A DNA stretch of 64,000 nucleotides. It comes from Nageia nagi. Lineage: Eukaryota; Pinophyta. The translations under genes and the position numbers were made by a program. The stretch is taken from assembly GCA_050084985.1 (NCBI GenBank), contig JBITNC010000002.1, positions 31,620,001-31,684,000 on the forward strand, written 5' to 3'. Every line of letters begins with the position of its first letter. Positions within the stretch are counted from its first letter, which is position 1. The notes under the pieces were generated by a model. The model did no database searches, was not told the origin of the DNA, and saw nothing but the letters and a program-made list of their open reading frames with translations. Shown here in pieces: positions 22,088 through 35,229 of this stretch.

Positions 22088-23005
22088 GAAGTTCCTCTGT
22101 TGAATGGTTATACTAAGAAAGAGGTTATCCTTGAATCACCTCAAGACCTAAAATGCAAATTGGAATCCATAAGTAGCAAACATAGAGTTCTCACACTCAA
22201 TTTGATAAAGGGGGTTTAATAATCAATTCAACATATCCTCTATCTCTCAGAAGTTATCCTTATATAAGAGAGGTGGTTCATCTTTTAATATTGCATTAAT
22301 ATGATCCAATGATGTACAAGGGTGATCCGTGTGCTCATGTTTCCAATGAATAATATAAAGAGGCTTGAGATGAGTGAAATCACATCCAAGGGTCTAGAAT
22401 GCTTGTGTTGGGATGATGGAGTCTTCAATGTATTTTAGTGTTAGTGCCACATGCTAGAATATCTGCAAGAGGGTAACATGGGACCTTGTAATGCTAGAAA
22501 GCTTAATATGGGATGTCTATTTTTCCTCCTTAACCCAACATCTAATTGTGAAAATCCTCCAACACCTTTGGATACCAAATATCTCTCTCTTGGTACCACA
22601 TCTAAGCTTGGGAGTTCATGTAATGCCTCAAAGTTGATGTGATCACCTAAATGGATTCTCTACCTCGTAGAGGGGAACATTAATGACAAGAGGACCATAT
22701 AATACCAATATTATAATAATAAAGGCTTAGTATGCAATGCCTCATTTTTAGAGACTAATATTTCATTTACAATCATAATGACCTTAGTATTATCAATACA
22801 TCATTATTGGCATAATTGGACACTCAACTATACATAATATGCTAGATAAGGGTCCAAAATTCTATAATTGGAGCACTAAATTACTTTCCAAGTGGAACTC
22901 ACAAGTAATTGGCCAAATAGATACTAAAATAAGCAAAAACACTCCTGATCTAATGTTCCTATTTATTACTAATGAAATAAGGAAAACACCATAAAAATAA
23001 GGACA
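22088..23005 (-). repeat. Element D right (5') LTR, second part
   Basis: It continues the LTR broken off at 5193 and aligns with 1008-1893 up to AAGGACA. A plus-strand frame at 22451-22642 lies within the LTR and is chance. Confidence 0.65.
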
Positions 23006-23226
23006 TTAGAATAAGTCAACATTAAAATTGAGGTCATTAAAGAGGGTAAGAAAAAACCTAAAGGATTTATTTTAGATGTTGTGATTTTTATTGTTGGAGC
23101 TATTTTCTTAGTAGATTTCCAAGCTATGGAGGATGGATCAATAACTTATCCCATTCTATTGGGAAAGGCATGATTAAGAAGAGTTGATGGTTACAACTAT
23201 TGGAAAGAAGGCTATACAACAATAGG

Positions 23227-23390
23227 ATTCCTTTAAGTCACATATCAAAGAAATTAGAGTTTAAGAGTGAAGAGTGGATATATTCATATTATATAAGTAC
23301 TAGTGATTCATGTAAGTCACATCTCAAAGAAATTAGAGTTTGAGAGTGAAGAGTGGATATCTTCATATTACATAAGTACTTATGATGTTG
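23227..23390 (+). repeat. 79-bp direct repeat, two units
   Basis: Units start at 23227 and 23306, both running through AAATTAGAGTTT.AGAGTGAAGAGTGGATAT. A third, more diverged unit lies at 26286-26400 and keeps the downstream sequence with GAGGAGGA. Confidence 0.8.
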
Positions 23391-26285
23391 ATACTAAAGA
23401 TGAGGAGGAAGTTAATATTTCAATGATGGAAATACTACTGATTCCATTTATTTATATCTAGTCTTCTTTATTAATATTTAATTAGTTCTTTGAGATTCTC
23501 TCTAATTTTTTTGTGATTCTTTGCATGTCTATTTCTTGGGCTTGAATATTGCTTTTTAGTATTCTCTTCATGGTACCATAGTCATTTAGATTTTTACAAG
23601 CATCCTTGAAATACTTGCATGTTTTTTCACTTTTGAGCATGAAAGCTTGAGAGTTTTCATATCTAATCCATGGATTGGAAAGGTAGTTTGATATGGTTTT
23701 ATGATGTTAAATTTTATGAGCATCCCCCCAATCGTTTCTCATGTGGAGAAGTCTGATTTGAGAGATCTACCATTTTGTGTTTGTATCTGATATTTCTTCT
23801 TCTTTGAGATCTTGGTCACCTTTAAATCTTATTGATGGCTTGAGAAACATTGGATTTTATTTCCATAGTGGTAAAATTTGGTTCATTCAACATTTTAAGA
23901 AAATGTATTTGTTATTTTCATGGCATTTCAATTTTTTTCTATTTTGTGGCTAGGCATCATTGTAGTAACTAAATAATGTGACTAATGCAAATGGGGTTGA
24001 TTAATGTAATATTGCTCTACTTTATAAATATTGATGCATATATCAAAAATATGGCAATAACATGTAATAGGAATGTAGTAGTGTTTATTTAGATTCTATA
24101 TTCATTTTGTTAATCATAAAATGCATAAAAGATAGATCATATATTCATGAACAAGTACGCCATCGATACCTTATAATTGGTACACCATCAACATTGTAAG
24201 ATGAGTGAAATTACAAATGCAAACAAGAATATAACGATGAGTGAATTAGCAAATAATCAAATTATGAACATACATGCGAGCTTATAGAATAATAGATGCA
24301 TAATTTAGATAGATAAAAGAAGTTGCAATCCTTCGAATGATCTTCAATTGATAATCCTTGTATTAGCTTGAAATGATTATTAGCCCATGATTTTTGCTCT
24401 CCCTCCATAGGTCATCAAATGATGCCTTTATATACGATACAAGTTTACATGACCTTGATATTTTGACCCCTTGTACAATCCATGGCCTACACCTCTTTTA
24501 TACATTTTTAATCTCTTTTTACATAGTAGTCTGTTAAGGGATAAAAATGATTTATTAAATACATAAAGGTTCATTTTGAGGTGTCTACAATCAATTTTTT
24601 AAGGAGGGGATTTATTTTTTTCATGGATGTGCTCTTCTATGGTATCCTTTTCTCATGGTGATATCTCTTCCTTAGCACATCATAGATCCATCTAAAGCAA
24701 GAGTAATGGAATTTGCCCCCCTTTAGTTTGTTGGTATGATCTGTAATAGATTATGATCCTCTAAACTTCTCCAGGCAACATACATGTGGATACATCTATG
24801 TTGCAAAAAATTATGCATGTATAGATCAAATTTAAGTCTATATGATTAACACATGAATGAAAAAGCTTTCTATATGAAAGATCATTGTCAATAATACAAG
24901 TCTGTAGTGTTTCAATTACCTATTATCATAAAGTTATTTTCATTCTATTCAAACATCATCAGGTATTATTTATTATTGAAGGACTCATTTCCTCTATTTT
25001 TCTCTATGCATGGATTGCATGATATTTTGCAACTTGTGTTTTTTATGTTGGGCACCCTCCATTCCCTATAGAGATGTACAATGATTCTTCATGTTTCTCT
25101 TGTAGTCATTAACATCTCTTGTTTGTAGAACATCCCCCCATTGATCTTGTGTGTCCATATTGGAGCATCATGTGCCCTATTTTAGAGTGTTACATAACCC
25201 CTTTATCCTCTTTACATTGCCTTTGTGTACAACCAACATCGATACCGTATGAGAGAAGCTCCTTGCATATTTGCAAATATGGCTTTTGATCTAGTGACCC
25301 CTCTATAAAGTCCAATGTTGCTCACACTTCCTTCAATCCTCATGCCTCCAACATTGGTCTATCTTTGGTATTTATTGCTCCTTATTAACATGACCTTGTG
25401 GTCCTCTCTCTATTGATATGGGACCCCTCTTGGCTTGATTTGTTCACTAGAAAAATCTTTTACTATGTGAAATTGTTGGCTTGGCATTTATTTTGGATAG
25501 TTTTTCTCATTGTTGATTTTTTATCATATCTTTAACATTAGAGGTTACATTTTCATTTCGTAAGCTCCAAGGGATTCTTTGTTCCATATCACTTGAAATA
25601 AGTAATTACACAATATAACTCTCCATCTTAATCCCAAAACAACATTCATAAGTTTTATAATTTAGAAATTTAATTAAATTGATTGTTTTTAATATAATTA
25701 ATTTTCTATAGTTTTGGGGCTCAAAAATTCATTTTTTTATCTTTAATCGAATCAATTCTATATCTTAGGCATATAGACTCTGTTTGGGATGCCATTTTTT
25801 GGGTTGTAAAGAAAAGTCTAAGCAATTTGACATGGAATTGGTTGGAGGAATAAAATCTTACCACAAGCCTATTTTATAAAGACATATTTTGGGAATTTTT
25901 GAAAGATACTATGAACTAAATTTATAAAATTCCATTTTCCCTTCTTTAGTTGTTTGTCCACACATTTTGGATCTTGTTATTATTCCATTGCATTTTTAGG
26001 TGTAGACCACATCTTTATGCTTGCGAAGTTTCTTGGAGTTAGATTATCCTTGCAATTGTGATGTTTCTTTATCATATTTTCTCACTCTTCTTGTGAGATG
26101 ATTTATTAATTGTGGGGCTTCCTTTGGTAAATTCTTTATAGTTCCACAACTACATTGGTATCTTTATAGGTCATTGTGATGGATCTTTCAACACTTCCCA
26201 TCACTCCATGCATTTATAATAATTCATATCCTACTTTACAAGATAGTTTACATCTTAAATAAATTCCAAGATGATAAGTCTAGTG

Positions 26286-26400
26286 ATTCCTTTAAGTTAC
26301 ATCTAAAAAAAACTAGAATTTGATAGTGAAGAGTAGATATCTTAATTTTACATAAGTACTAATGATTCAAATACTAAATACGAGGAGGATGTTGATGTTT
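26286..26400 (+). repeat. Distant copy of the 79-bp repeat
   Basis: It shares with 23306-23430 the core and the segment after it, so both come from one older duplication about 3 kb apart. A further shared stretch follows in both copies (23470-23580 and 26615-26710). Confidence 0.65.
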
Positions 26401-26641
26401 AAATAATGTGTTAGAATATACTTTAGCTTAAGTATCTACTAAGATATTTTAATAATTCCTTTATTTATCCTAGAATATTTTTAGTTACTTTGTTAATTCA
26501 CTACTAGTCATTTCTAGTTTTAGTCCCATGTTCTTCAACAATTTTATAAATATTATGTGTTGTAAAATTGTGGTATCATTTATTGTATATTCATATTTAT
26601 AGATAGGCTTATTCATTAATATTTAATCCCTTCTTTGAGCT

Positions 26642-26783
26642 TCTCTCTATTTTTTTGTGATGCTTTGCATGTTTGGTTCTTGGGTTTGAATATTGATTTT
26701 ATGGTACCATGAAGAAAATACTAAAAAAATAGTATTCAAGTCTAAGAAATAGATATGAAAAGCATCACAATAAATTTAGAGAT
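26642..26783. repeat. Imperfect fold-back repeat
   Basis: The left arm at about 26642-26700 and right arm at about 26728-26783 are inverted copies, with the palindrome TGGTACCA at 26702-26709 between them. A single-arm copy with the same centre lies at 23493-23580. Confidence 0.7.
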
Positions 26784-26999
26784 AATATCAAGAAAAGATT
26801 AATTATTCCACAAGAGGGACCTTGTATAAATAACAAGGAAGTACAATATGAATAATTGGATCATAAAAAATCGAATGGAACTCATCCACATAAAACTAGT
26901 ATTTTACCATTTTCATGCAAGAGAGATAACTCCAAAAATAACAATAAGATAATACCTAAAAAAGAAATATCCTAAATATAAAGTGGCTTATCTAATATA

Positions 27000-28470
27000 G
27001 AGTGCAACACATTTTTTGGTCTTTCTGGTCCATTCATAATTTTAGAGTGTGGGCACCTTTGAATAAGTAATCGAATCAACCTCAAATTTCATAGTATATA
27101 GGATAAATGAATATGAAATAGTCTTAAATATTTGGTTCCATACTACATAATTTTCATATGCACTAGTCTCTACAAATATAGTGATTTATTTTGATACAAA
27201 GTTGGTATGAGCAAATCCTTATTTGGCCAAGGTAGAAACAAAGCCCATGAGATATATGTAGCTTAACGTAATTAGGGATAGTAATAATGCCATTCTCTAT
27301 TTTCATGTAAATCTAAAAATAATTCAATAAACTTGGTGAATGTGATTTTTTTGGGTTCAATCCATGTTGTCTTCAAGTAAGTTAAGTAGATTTCCTTCTC
27401 GATCCTTTTACTTATATCTTTGGTAGAAATATTAGAATTCATGTGAGAGATATGAGGAAGTAGTTGCTTGATATTTAGGCTTATGGATCATAATATATAG
27501 GTGGATTTTGAGTACCAACAACAAAAAATGCCTTTACTTGCAAGTTACATTGAGGATTTGAGTGCTAATAGAGGGTATCTCTTTGATTAAGGTTCTATTA
27601 AAATTATGTAATGGATTCTATTCAAAAGTATGAAAACATGGAATATTAAAAGGACCAACATGGAGTATGCATTTAATTCAAGTAGAATTATTGAATGAGG
27701 GATAATTATTTTAATCTAGATGGATATTGAGAGCATATTGATCAGGAACCACTCAATACAAGCCTAACTAGAGTTTCTCAAACTAGGTTCCCAAAATTCA
27801 CATCCATAAAGCAGGGTTGGGGATATAAGAGCATCAAAGTGTTTGATTTTTTCCATGATATCCTAGAACTAGATTTGAAATCATTATCTCTCAAGTGTGA
27901 AAATTGCAACATAACCTTTATTCTATATATTTTAGGAGACTAGGATCAAGATAAAAGTATAACTTGAGGAAGAGCACACCTAGATATGTGTAAGAGGTGA
28001 TTGCTTCAATTGGTTACCCTTGAAAAGATGGATGGGATTTGGAAGAATATTCTCTTGAAAATTTGAATGATATTAACTTGGTATTTTTAAGAATAACTTC
28101 AAGACCATGAGTATCACAAAAGTTACTCAAGGTGTCAACTTGACATTGAATCTAGACTATTGTATTAGATAACAAGATGATGTTATCTACAAAGAGGAAA
28201 ATAGAGATAATGGAATCATGTAGAGAACATCCCATACTTTTTCTCAAGGTGTTTGATATTAGTTATTCAAGTTCATCAATATAGAGCCCAAATAAGGTAG
28301 GTAATAGGAGACAAACTTATTTTACACCAATAGTGCTATAGACCATATCAAATAGTGAGAACCAACTTGAACTTAGCCCACTACTTATTCATGTAATGTC
28401 ATGAAAAGGCATATGGTATCTCTAATGATATTTAGGTTCTTAAATATTTGAAGTAAGAGGTTTCTACAAA
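27000..28470 (-). pseudogene. Dead non-LTR retrotransposon RT (RTE-like)
   Basis: On the minus strand a broken frame reads, in order, FLFVDNIILLSNT (about 28165-28205), CDTHGLEVILKNTKLISF, ITSYTYLGVLF and later ALISPTLLYGCEFWEPSL (near 27780-27830). This is the order of the plant RTE-like RT that normally has LYADDIVLLS, CxxxGLxVNxxKTKxMxF, YxYLG and LLYGxExW. The catalytic pair is lost (VDN instead of ADD) and stops occur throughout. Only the C-terminal half is recognised, and clade placement is by resemblance. Confidence 0.6.
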
Positions 28471-28639
28471 GAAAATTATTTTTCAAAGAAAATGACATCC
28501 AAGATAAAAAGAAAAAAGAAAAAATTGCTTAGGCAAGTCAATTTTATACACTTATGGATGGGGTGTTTTATATAATTAGATAAAATGGAAATTATGTTCA
28601 TGTTATTAGACAAGATAAAGGATAATATTTATTAATGGA

Positions 28640-28980
28640 AATGTATAATGGCATATGTTGAGGATACTTCTCTAAGTAGTCGATACTAAGAAGACTATTG
28701 GATATAAGTTATTACTAGCCTACTATTTTTAAGAATTATTTTAGCTATTGTAAAACTTGTGATGTTTTTCAATCTTAAGGGAATCATAGGATAACATAAA
28801 CACCTTTATGTCCTATTATTCCCTTAGGCCTATTTGAAAAATGGGGAGTTGATATTGTAAGATAACTCCCTCCTACACAAAGGTAAAATAGATACATTAT
28901 AATGGCTGTAAATTATCTAAGTAGGTAGAATAAAAATCATTGAAATAGGTATCAATGGAAGAAGTAGCAAGATTTTGGTA
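28640..28980 (+). pseudogene. Ty3/Gypsy integrase fragment
   Basis: A plus-strand frame with stops reads TIFKNYFSYCKTCDVFQS, then PLCPIIPLGLFEKWGVDIV, then NRYIIMAVNYLSR. These match the zinc-site C-x2-C and the core start of Gypsy integrases (usual forms CDVCQ, KWGIDFVGP, RYILVAVDYVTKW). The first catalytic Asp is present, the second has become Asn, and no neighbouring RT was seen. Confidence 0.65.
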
Positions 28981-31900
28981 AAGTTCTATGAAAGATGGTA
29001 AAAAGAAGTAAATAGTACAAATGAATAGTGAATGATAAATAGTGCATGGAAAATTGTAAATAGTAAATATGAATATAAAATTGAATCATGGTAAGTGGGA
29101 GAAATATCTATGGATAATATCTAGAAAATGTATTCTAAAAAGTATTTAAGAGATAATGTGGATTAAGAAGATGTAATTAGAAAAAATGGGATTCTAGAAA
29201 AGTGATGAGGTGTAAAGTAGGTGTTGACATTTATAAGCGAGGTTCCTAAAAAAGATGATATAGAAAAAAAATCATGTAGCATCTCATGGATATTTTTAAA
29301 AGTAGCATGGGTATTTCTAAAGTGGGAGAAAAAAGTATTTAAAAATTCAAAATATTTTAAAGTAATAAAAAAATATAGATACCTACTTGAACCTATAAAT
29401 TATAGAGGTGTTCCGTAAGAACGTTAAGCATATTACCAATCAAGTTTGTAGTTGAGAACTTGAGTGTTTTAGCTATGCTCAAGTAAAAAATATTCCCTTA
29501 AATAATAGTATCATATTTGAGTCCCATAAATGTGTCAAATTGTTGTGATATGAACATAGTCTCTTATTCAAATGGAGAGAAGGTTATGGTTTTGTTGTAA
29601 GAAGATTATATGATAATATGATTTTGATAGCAGATTTGTTGTTGAGTTGAGCAAGAGGTGGTTCTTTTCATAGGATAACCAAGTCCTTTTCTACCAAAAT
29701 TTGATGAGAGTTTCTTACATTGTACTGTTGTTCATGTTGTAATAAGATCTTCACTTGTATTTGAGAGTATTGTTGCAACACTATTGCACCATTATAATAT
29801 TATTGTGTTGATTGTATACTTTATTTTTTAATAACACTAATTTAAATAGTGTATAGAGACAAAAGGCCATTGTAAGATGAAGGCCTAGTATTGTTAGATT
29901 TTATGTGTTAAAATAGTTGACATTCCTAAGAGGTTTCCTCATTATACCTAAAGATAATTGGGGCCCAAATCATGTTATGCAATTTTTATCTAGGGTGATT
30001 ATTAGGGAAGTCCCCCTCACTTGATAAGATTAGTATGTTCTACCAAAAATTATAGCTCCTTTATAAATATTTACAAATATTTGGCACATGATCTCTAGCC
30101 TCAATTGACCTCTTGGTGATGAAATCCAAGGGTCTTAAAAGTAACTCTCCATTATGGAATATGAGAGATATGTGTTCTAGGTTTGAAGGTTCTTTTATCC
30201 TTAAGAACATAAGGTTTATTTTGATTCTCAAGATTGCCAAATAGCACAAGAGAAGAGTATATGCAACCTTGACTATAGTGCAAGTTTATTTGAAAAATTA
30301 CAAATTTAAAAGATTCATTAACTAGTGAAGAAGCTAAGAGTATCTTTTATTCTCAACTTTATCTTTTGACACAAAAGTAGAGAATACACACCCTCAACTT
30401 ATTTATTATGGTGTTAGTTTTCTTAAAATAAACTTTATGAGTGAATATTATTATTCATTTACCAATGAGGTGACTTGCGGATCCTCAAAATAATTGATTG
30501 GTGTAAGAGAAGAGCATATGACCCTATATCCCTCTTTAAATATGTGATTATTTTATGTATTTGGGTATTTTGGTGTGTTATTTATTCTTTTATTCATTTT
30601 TGAAATATAATTCAAATAAATACTAAGTCCTATAGATTCCTATGATAAAAATAGTAGACCCTTAATAAAAATGTTATGAGAACACAAAATCCTATAACAT
30701 AAAGGTCGTTATAAAATTAAGAAAAAAATGAAACTAAAAATAAAAAATAACATAAAATTGAAAAAGAAAAACCTAATTACATGTTATCTGCGCTTATGTA
30801 TTATCTGAATATTCATACCTTGAGGTTGATATAACTTTATTTTGGCATTTTCCAACTATGATAAAATATTTAAATATAATTTTATCTAATCTAAAAAATG
30901 ATCTACATAGTTTTATGATATTTTTAGTTCTAAAAAGTTAGTTCCAAATCTAATCTAGACTTTCTATGACATATCAACCTATATTTCTGCATAGTAAAAT
31001 CCAAAACTAGAAATAAAACATAGATTTACCATAAAAATGTGACTTTTAGTATCTTAGAAAGAATACATTTTTTTAAAATTAAAATGTTAAAATCATAATA
31101 AAAGTAGCCTTAATCCTTGCACAAGACAAAGATTATCAATCCCACCATGATCACCATTTATGTAACACTAAAAAACATAAAACAATTAGTGATTTAAACT
31201 CACTTTGTCTAAACCCACATTTCAAAATATTGTGGACATTAAGTACCATAAATAATGATGAATACCTATAATAGGCGAACAAAATAACATTAATAATATT
31301 GTTTAGAGGTCTACCATGCAATCCCATAGTTCATGACATGAGGGATGATCAAACCTCTCTTTTATTCTAGATTGGATAAGCAATAATACATATAATAACG
31401 ATGATACAATATGAAATAAATAAAATGATAAATTATGCCTTTGACTTTACCTTCAAATTTATCTTAGGGATGCAATTTAGAGCTTAAGATCATATAGCTT
31501 CTACAAGTTTGAGAAAGCCTATAGTCATTTTCTTAGCGTCCATATCTTTTGATAAAATGTCTAAACATTTTACCACCTTCCTCCCAATTTTGAAAATGAT
31601 CTTAAAATAATGGATGAGTGGTTTGTCACGATATATCTAGTCCATATTTATCTATGTAGGTAGATTCATTTGCACATAGTATGGATAAAACCACCAAATT
31701 TCACAATTAAAAAGAAGCCATGGATATAAGCTTAGGAAAAGAGGAAGGTATAAGCATAAATGTGAATTATCAACAATGGATGACTTCCAAAATGGTGCTA
31801 TATTTGTTGATTTTATGGGCTTTCAAGTTGAAGTAGAAATGGATGGTGGACCTCAAATATGGAGAAGGATATAACAAAAAGAGAGCTTAAGACCATCAAA

Positions 31901-32379
31901 ATGCAAACTTTTGAATTTGTGCCCCTTGCTTGCATTATAGAAAGAGAAAATGGATGCCCACCTTAACGAAGAGGACCACTTAGTTCATTAAAGAGGTATG
32001 GTTATGATATGCTTGTGTGTATGGGTGGCCATGTGGATGTCTAAAAAGGTAGTCAAACAAGTATTAGATGAGCATGGGTGAGCAAGTGAGTAGTTTTTAA
32101 GGGCGGTCAAGGGAGTTTAATAGGCATGAGTGGTCAAAATGGATTTTGATATTAATGTTTAGTATTTATATGTGCATGACATTTGATGTTAATCTTAATG
32201 TTTTATATTTGTATGATTTTTGATGTTTCCATTATGTGGTATTCGATGGTAATGTTATGTTTGCATGTAGTTTTTAATTTTTTATTTTTGATGTTCATAA
32301 GGTTTAATGATTTTGATATGTATTTTTTATGTCTACAACATCCAATAGATTTTCTTCTAAAGTAACTTCATTAAGTTAC
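28981..32379. other. AT-rich DNA, no gene recognised
   Basis: About 3.4 kb without a supported gene. Frames of 60-65 codons (29221-29418, 30061-30249 minus, 32183-32365) match nothing I know and are in the range expected by chance. Confidence 0.5.
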
Positions 32380-32394
32380 TTTGTCTAAGGCCTT

Positions 32395-32799
32395 TATTTT
32401 TTCATCTACTACCTCTTCTAAAACATGGATTCATTTAGTTCATCATTTTCAACAAATAAAATAAATGAAGAAAAACATTTATATGGAGTATACATTTGAG
32501 TTTGTCTTCTTACATAACTTAGTCTCCTTAAAAATTAGAATTTGGGGTTCTTTTTCATTAGGTTCATCCTTATTTATTTATTTATTTATACTATGAGAAA
32601 TATAATCTTCATTTACTTCAAATGAAGTGAATCAAGACTCATGTTCTTTGGGTAATTCTTGTTGGTTGAAAGAATTTGAAATCTCTTTCAATACTACACC
32701 ATAGTTATACAAAACCTTTTATTAGTTTGGATCCTATAATTAGTAACCCTTAATATCATCACCATAGTTAACGAAGATATACTCATGTTGTTTATAATC
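32395..32799 (-). pseudogene. Element E integrase C-terminal relic
   Basis: Minus-strand reading gives KQHEYIFVNYGDDIKGY and then LYNYGVVLKE. These match the Copia block usually written RKCIFLGYGDxxKGYRLWDP ... VVxSRDVxF. It joins in frame with 33984-34100 when the solo LTR and one target copy are left out. Confidence 0.7.
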
Positions 32800-33983
32800 T
32801 GTGATGGCCCATTTGGACCACTGACAAAATGTGTCATGGTCACTTTGTAATCTAGTGTTTGTTTATGTTCATGTTTTACAACTCAAGTAGGAGCTTATGG
32901 TCTGCGGACCCCATTATGAGCCTTGTAATGGGATGTCTCCCCTTGAGTAGTGTTGTGTTAACTTGTAATGGGTTATCTTGGATTGTGGGAATCCCTATAT
33001 ACACATGAGTTTGTATAGTCCAAAGGTGCATAGAGGAGCATACCAGCATTGAGAGGACCCCACATACCCCACATTGGCTTATGAGGCCACTTAGGCCCCA
33101 TGTTAGCTCAAGGAGGCTCATTAGACCCCACATTAATCTTGAGAGCCTTTATGATCCCCATGTTGGCACATTAGGCCCATGGGACCCCCACATTAGCATA
33201 TTAGGCCAATATGACCCCCACGTTGGTGTGGTTGACTTGTTGACTCCAACATTGGAATAGACTTGGCTTGGGATGATAACGAGGTATTATGGATAGACAC
33301 GTGAGGCTATATATTGAGGATGGAGCTCCATGATGAGGTTAGCTATTAATTATACTTCTATACAAAACTTGATTAGGCATACAAGTCTTGGCAATGCTGA
33401 GCATTATTCCTAGATGGCATCTAGAGGAGTGATAGGGTTGGGAGCCTAGCACTCTATTACTTAGGTGGGTCACCTAGTCCATCCGATGGTATTTTGAGGG
33501 TGAGATTCTACCTTTAGTGGTTACCAAGGTTTGAGGAGGCTCCTTTGCAAGAGAAGATTCAGAGTTTGAGGGAGTGAGTCTTTCCTATGGTGTTCGAATT
33601 ACAAAGGGTTTGGAACCCTAGATCTGGATATTGAGATCCTCATTGTAATCCATCCACTATCATAATAAAATACATCTTGTACCTCTCTCTAATGCATTAT
33701 GTTTCTTATATACTGGTGTTGGAAGCTTCATTGCATTCGTAGGTGTTCAAACATTATGTATGCATCTATGAGACATTTGTTGAGATGCCAAGTGTTGGTG
33801 TGTACCCTAGAGGGCTGACATCAAGGTGTAGGGGTTACATGGAAGCCTTAGGAGGCTCACATCTGCATTTTAGTGTCTTTGGGTGACCTAAGGGCCCAAC
33901 ATGGGTGTAACTGCATCGTTGCTTGAGGGTTTGAGCATCATAGTTGTAGTCATTTTTACTGATGGTGATTTTAGGTCATCACA
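32800..33983. mobile_element. Solo LTR (element F) in element E
   Basis: 1184 bp with matching inverted ends TGTGATG...CATCACA. Flanks are TAATC (32795-32799) and TAGTC (33984-33988), a 5-base duplication with one change. It contains no coding frame. AATAAA-like and TATATA-like motifs suggest but do not prove a plus orientation. A minus frame at 32876-33133 lies within it and is chance. Internal degenerate repeats are listed separately. Confidence 0.8.
33050..33235. repeat. Degenerate C-rich tandem repeat inside the solo LTR
   Basis: About five or six imperfect units around CCCCACATTAG and TTAGGCC, each roughly 30-35 bases. They form a G+C-rich island in AT-rich DNA. Confidence 0.65.
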
Positions 33984-34620
33984 TAGTCAAGCTTTGATCT
34001 CTTCCTGTTTGCACATAAAATTTAGAACCAAACACTTTTAGATGTTTCAAGTGGATATTTTTACCAATCCTTACCTCTTCTAGTACTTTATCATCAAGTG
34101 CATATGTAGGGGATCAATTCATAAGATAATAAGTTATCACTTCCATATTTGTCTAAAGTTTTTATTCCAAACTTGCATCATTGAGCATACTTCTAGACCA
34201 ATCCATTAATGTCATGCTCATGTATTATGATATACTATTTTATTGTGATTTATATAGAATAGTTTTGTCTTTATATTCTATATTGCTTGTAGAGTTGATC
34301 AAATTCATTAGAAGAATATTCTCCAACATTATTTGTTCTTAGCTTTATTTTCCTTTTCAATTTGGTTCTCCACTAGAGCCTTAAATTCTTTGAAAATAAT
34401 TCAAGCTTTATTTCAAATAATACACCTATAAATTCCTAGAGAAGCCATCAATGAAGGATACATAGTATATAAGCCCTATTATTGAAGGAATGAGAACAAG
34501 TTCAAACAAATTATTATGTATTAACACTAAAATTTATTTTCCTCTCATAGAGCTATTTGAAACCTATACCTATTTTTATTTTCCATAAACATCATGGTCA
34601 CAAAAATCAAAGGAATAATT
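33984..34620 (-). pseudogene. Element E integrase core relic
   Basis: Broken minus-strand frames resemble FKEFKALVENQIE (integrase spacer region) near 34370-34400 and, closer to 33990-34030, ANRKRSKLDY, which leads into 32799. Catalytic residues could not be assigned with confidence. Confidence 0.5.
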
Positions 34621-34626
34621 AGATAA

Positions 34627-35160
34627 TCATTCAAACATACCTTTAACATGGAGAGAATGCAAACCCTTTTCTCCAATGTAATCTATTTTTTGATACCATA
34701 GCAATGCCTTCTCAATTGCATCATCAAATAGATTAATAAAAGAACTAATATTGAACTCATAAGTAATTAGGGTTGCCTCTAACCTATATAGTGTACCAAT
34801 GCAATCTTCTCTAGCCAAGATAATTGCTTCTCAAACCATATAAGAATGGTTTTGATTGAAAAATCACTTGTACACGTGCTTCAATCATTTTACTTATTGA
34901 TAAAATATTTCTATCCAAATGAAAAATATGCAGTACACTAAGAAGGGTTTTACTCCTTCCACATCCAAGTCTTATATTAAACCTTTTAAAACCCACAATT
35001 TGGCACACAACATTGTCTCCTAAAAAAACTTCACTGGTAGATTTCATATTTCAAAAAACCACTACTACGAGGAGTCATATGGAATTAAACACCATAATGG
35101 CATAATCAGTTAACAAAATATCATGATTTAACACCATACCTAAAGAAATCAATTATATAT
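34627..35160 (-). pseudogene. Element E protease and pre-integrase relic
   Basis: Two minus frames. 34811-35047 has VFLGDNVVCQIVGF ... LGCGRSKTLLSVLHIFHLDRN, like the Copia protease segment that precedes NLISxxxL. 34627-34818 has ALLWYQKIDYIGEKGLHSLH, like the LWHQRLGHxxxKGLxxL motif in which both zinc-site His residues have changed. The protease active site itself was not identified. Confidence 0.7.
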
Positions 35161-35229
35161 CTTCAATATCACCATTGATATTCTTGAGTTTGATAGATTG
35201 AGAAGTATCCCCTCCTTTTTATTTTTCCT

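Larger units (their letters stand above)
479..23005 (-). mobile_element. Element D: old coding-less LTR retrotransposon (LARD-like), interrupted by C and A
   Basis: Two directly repeated blocks of about 1.4 kb (479-1893 and 4665-5193 continued at 22088-23005) flank an internal region of about 2.8 kb. The right block is preceded on the minus strand by TGGTATTAGAGC, one base from the usual initiator-Met tRNA primer site, so the element reads on the minus strand. No gag or pol was found inside, which fits a large non-autonomous derivative. The two LTRs differ at roughly 17% of sites by eye, so it is the oldest layer. Outer ends are set by where the repeats stop matching. A clear target-site duplication was not found, so the ends may be off by some bases. 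Confidence 0.6.
23006..26630. other. AT-rich repeat DNA without recognised gene
   Basis: No coding frame was supported. It contains two adjacent repeat units and one distant copy of the same family, described separately. A TGTTAGAATATAC at 26409 resembles an LTR start, but no partner end was found. Confidence 0.5.

Noticed and set aside
26409-26620. Possible LTR start TGTTAGAATATAC
   Set aside because: No partner LTR, end or primer site seen.
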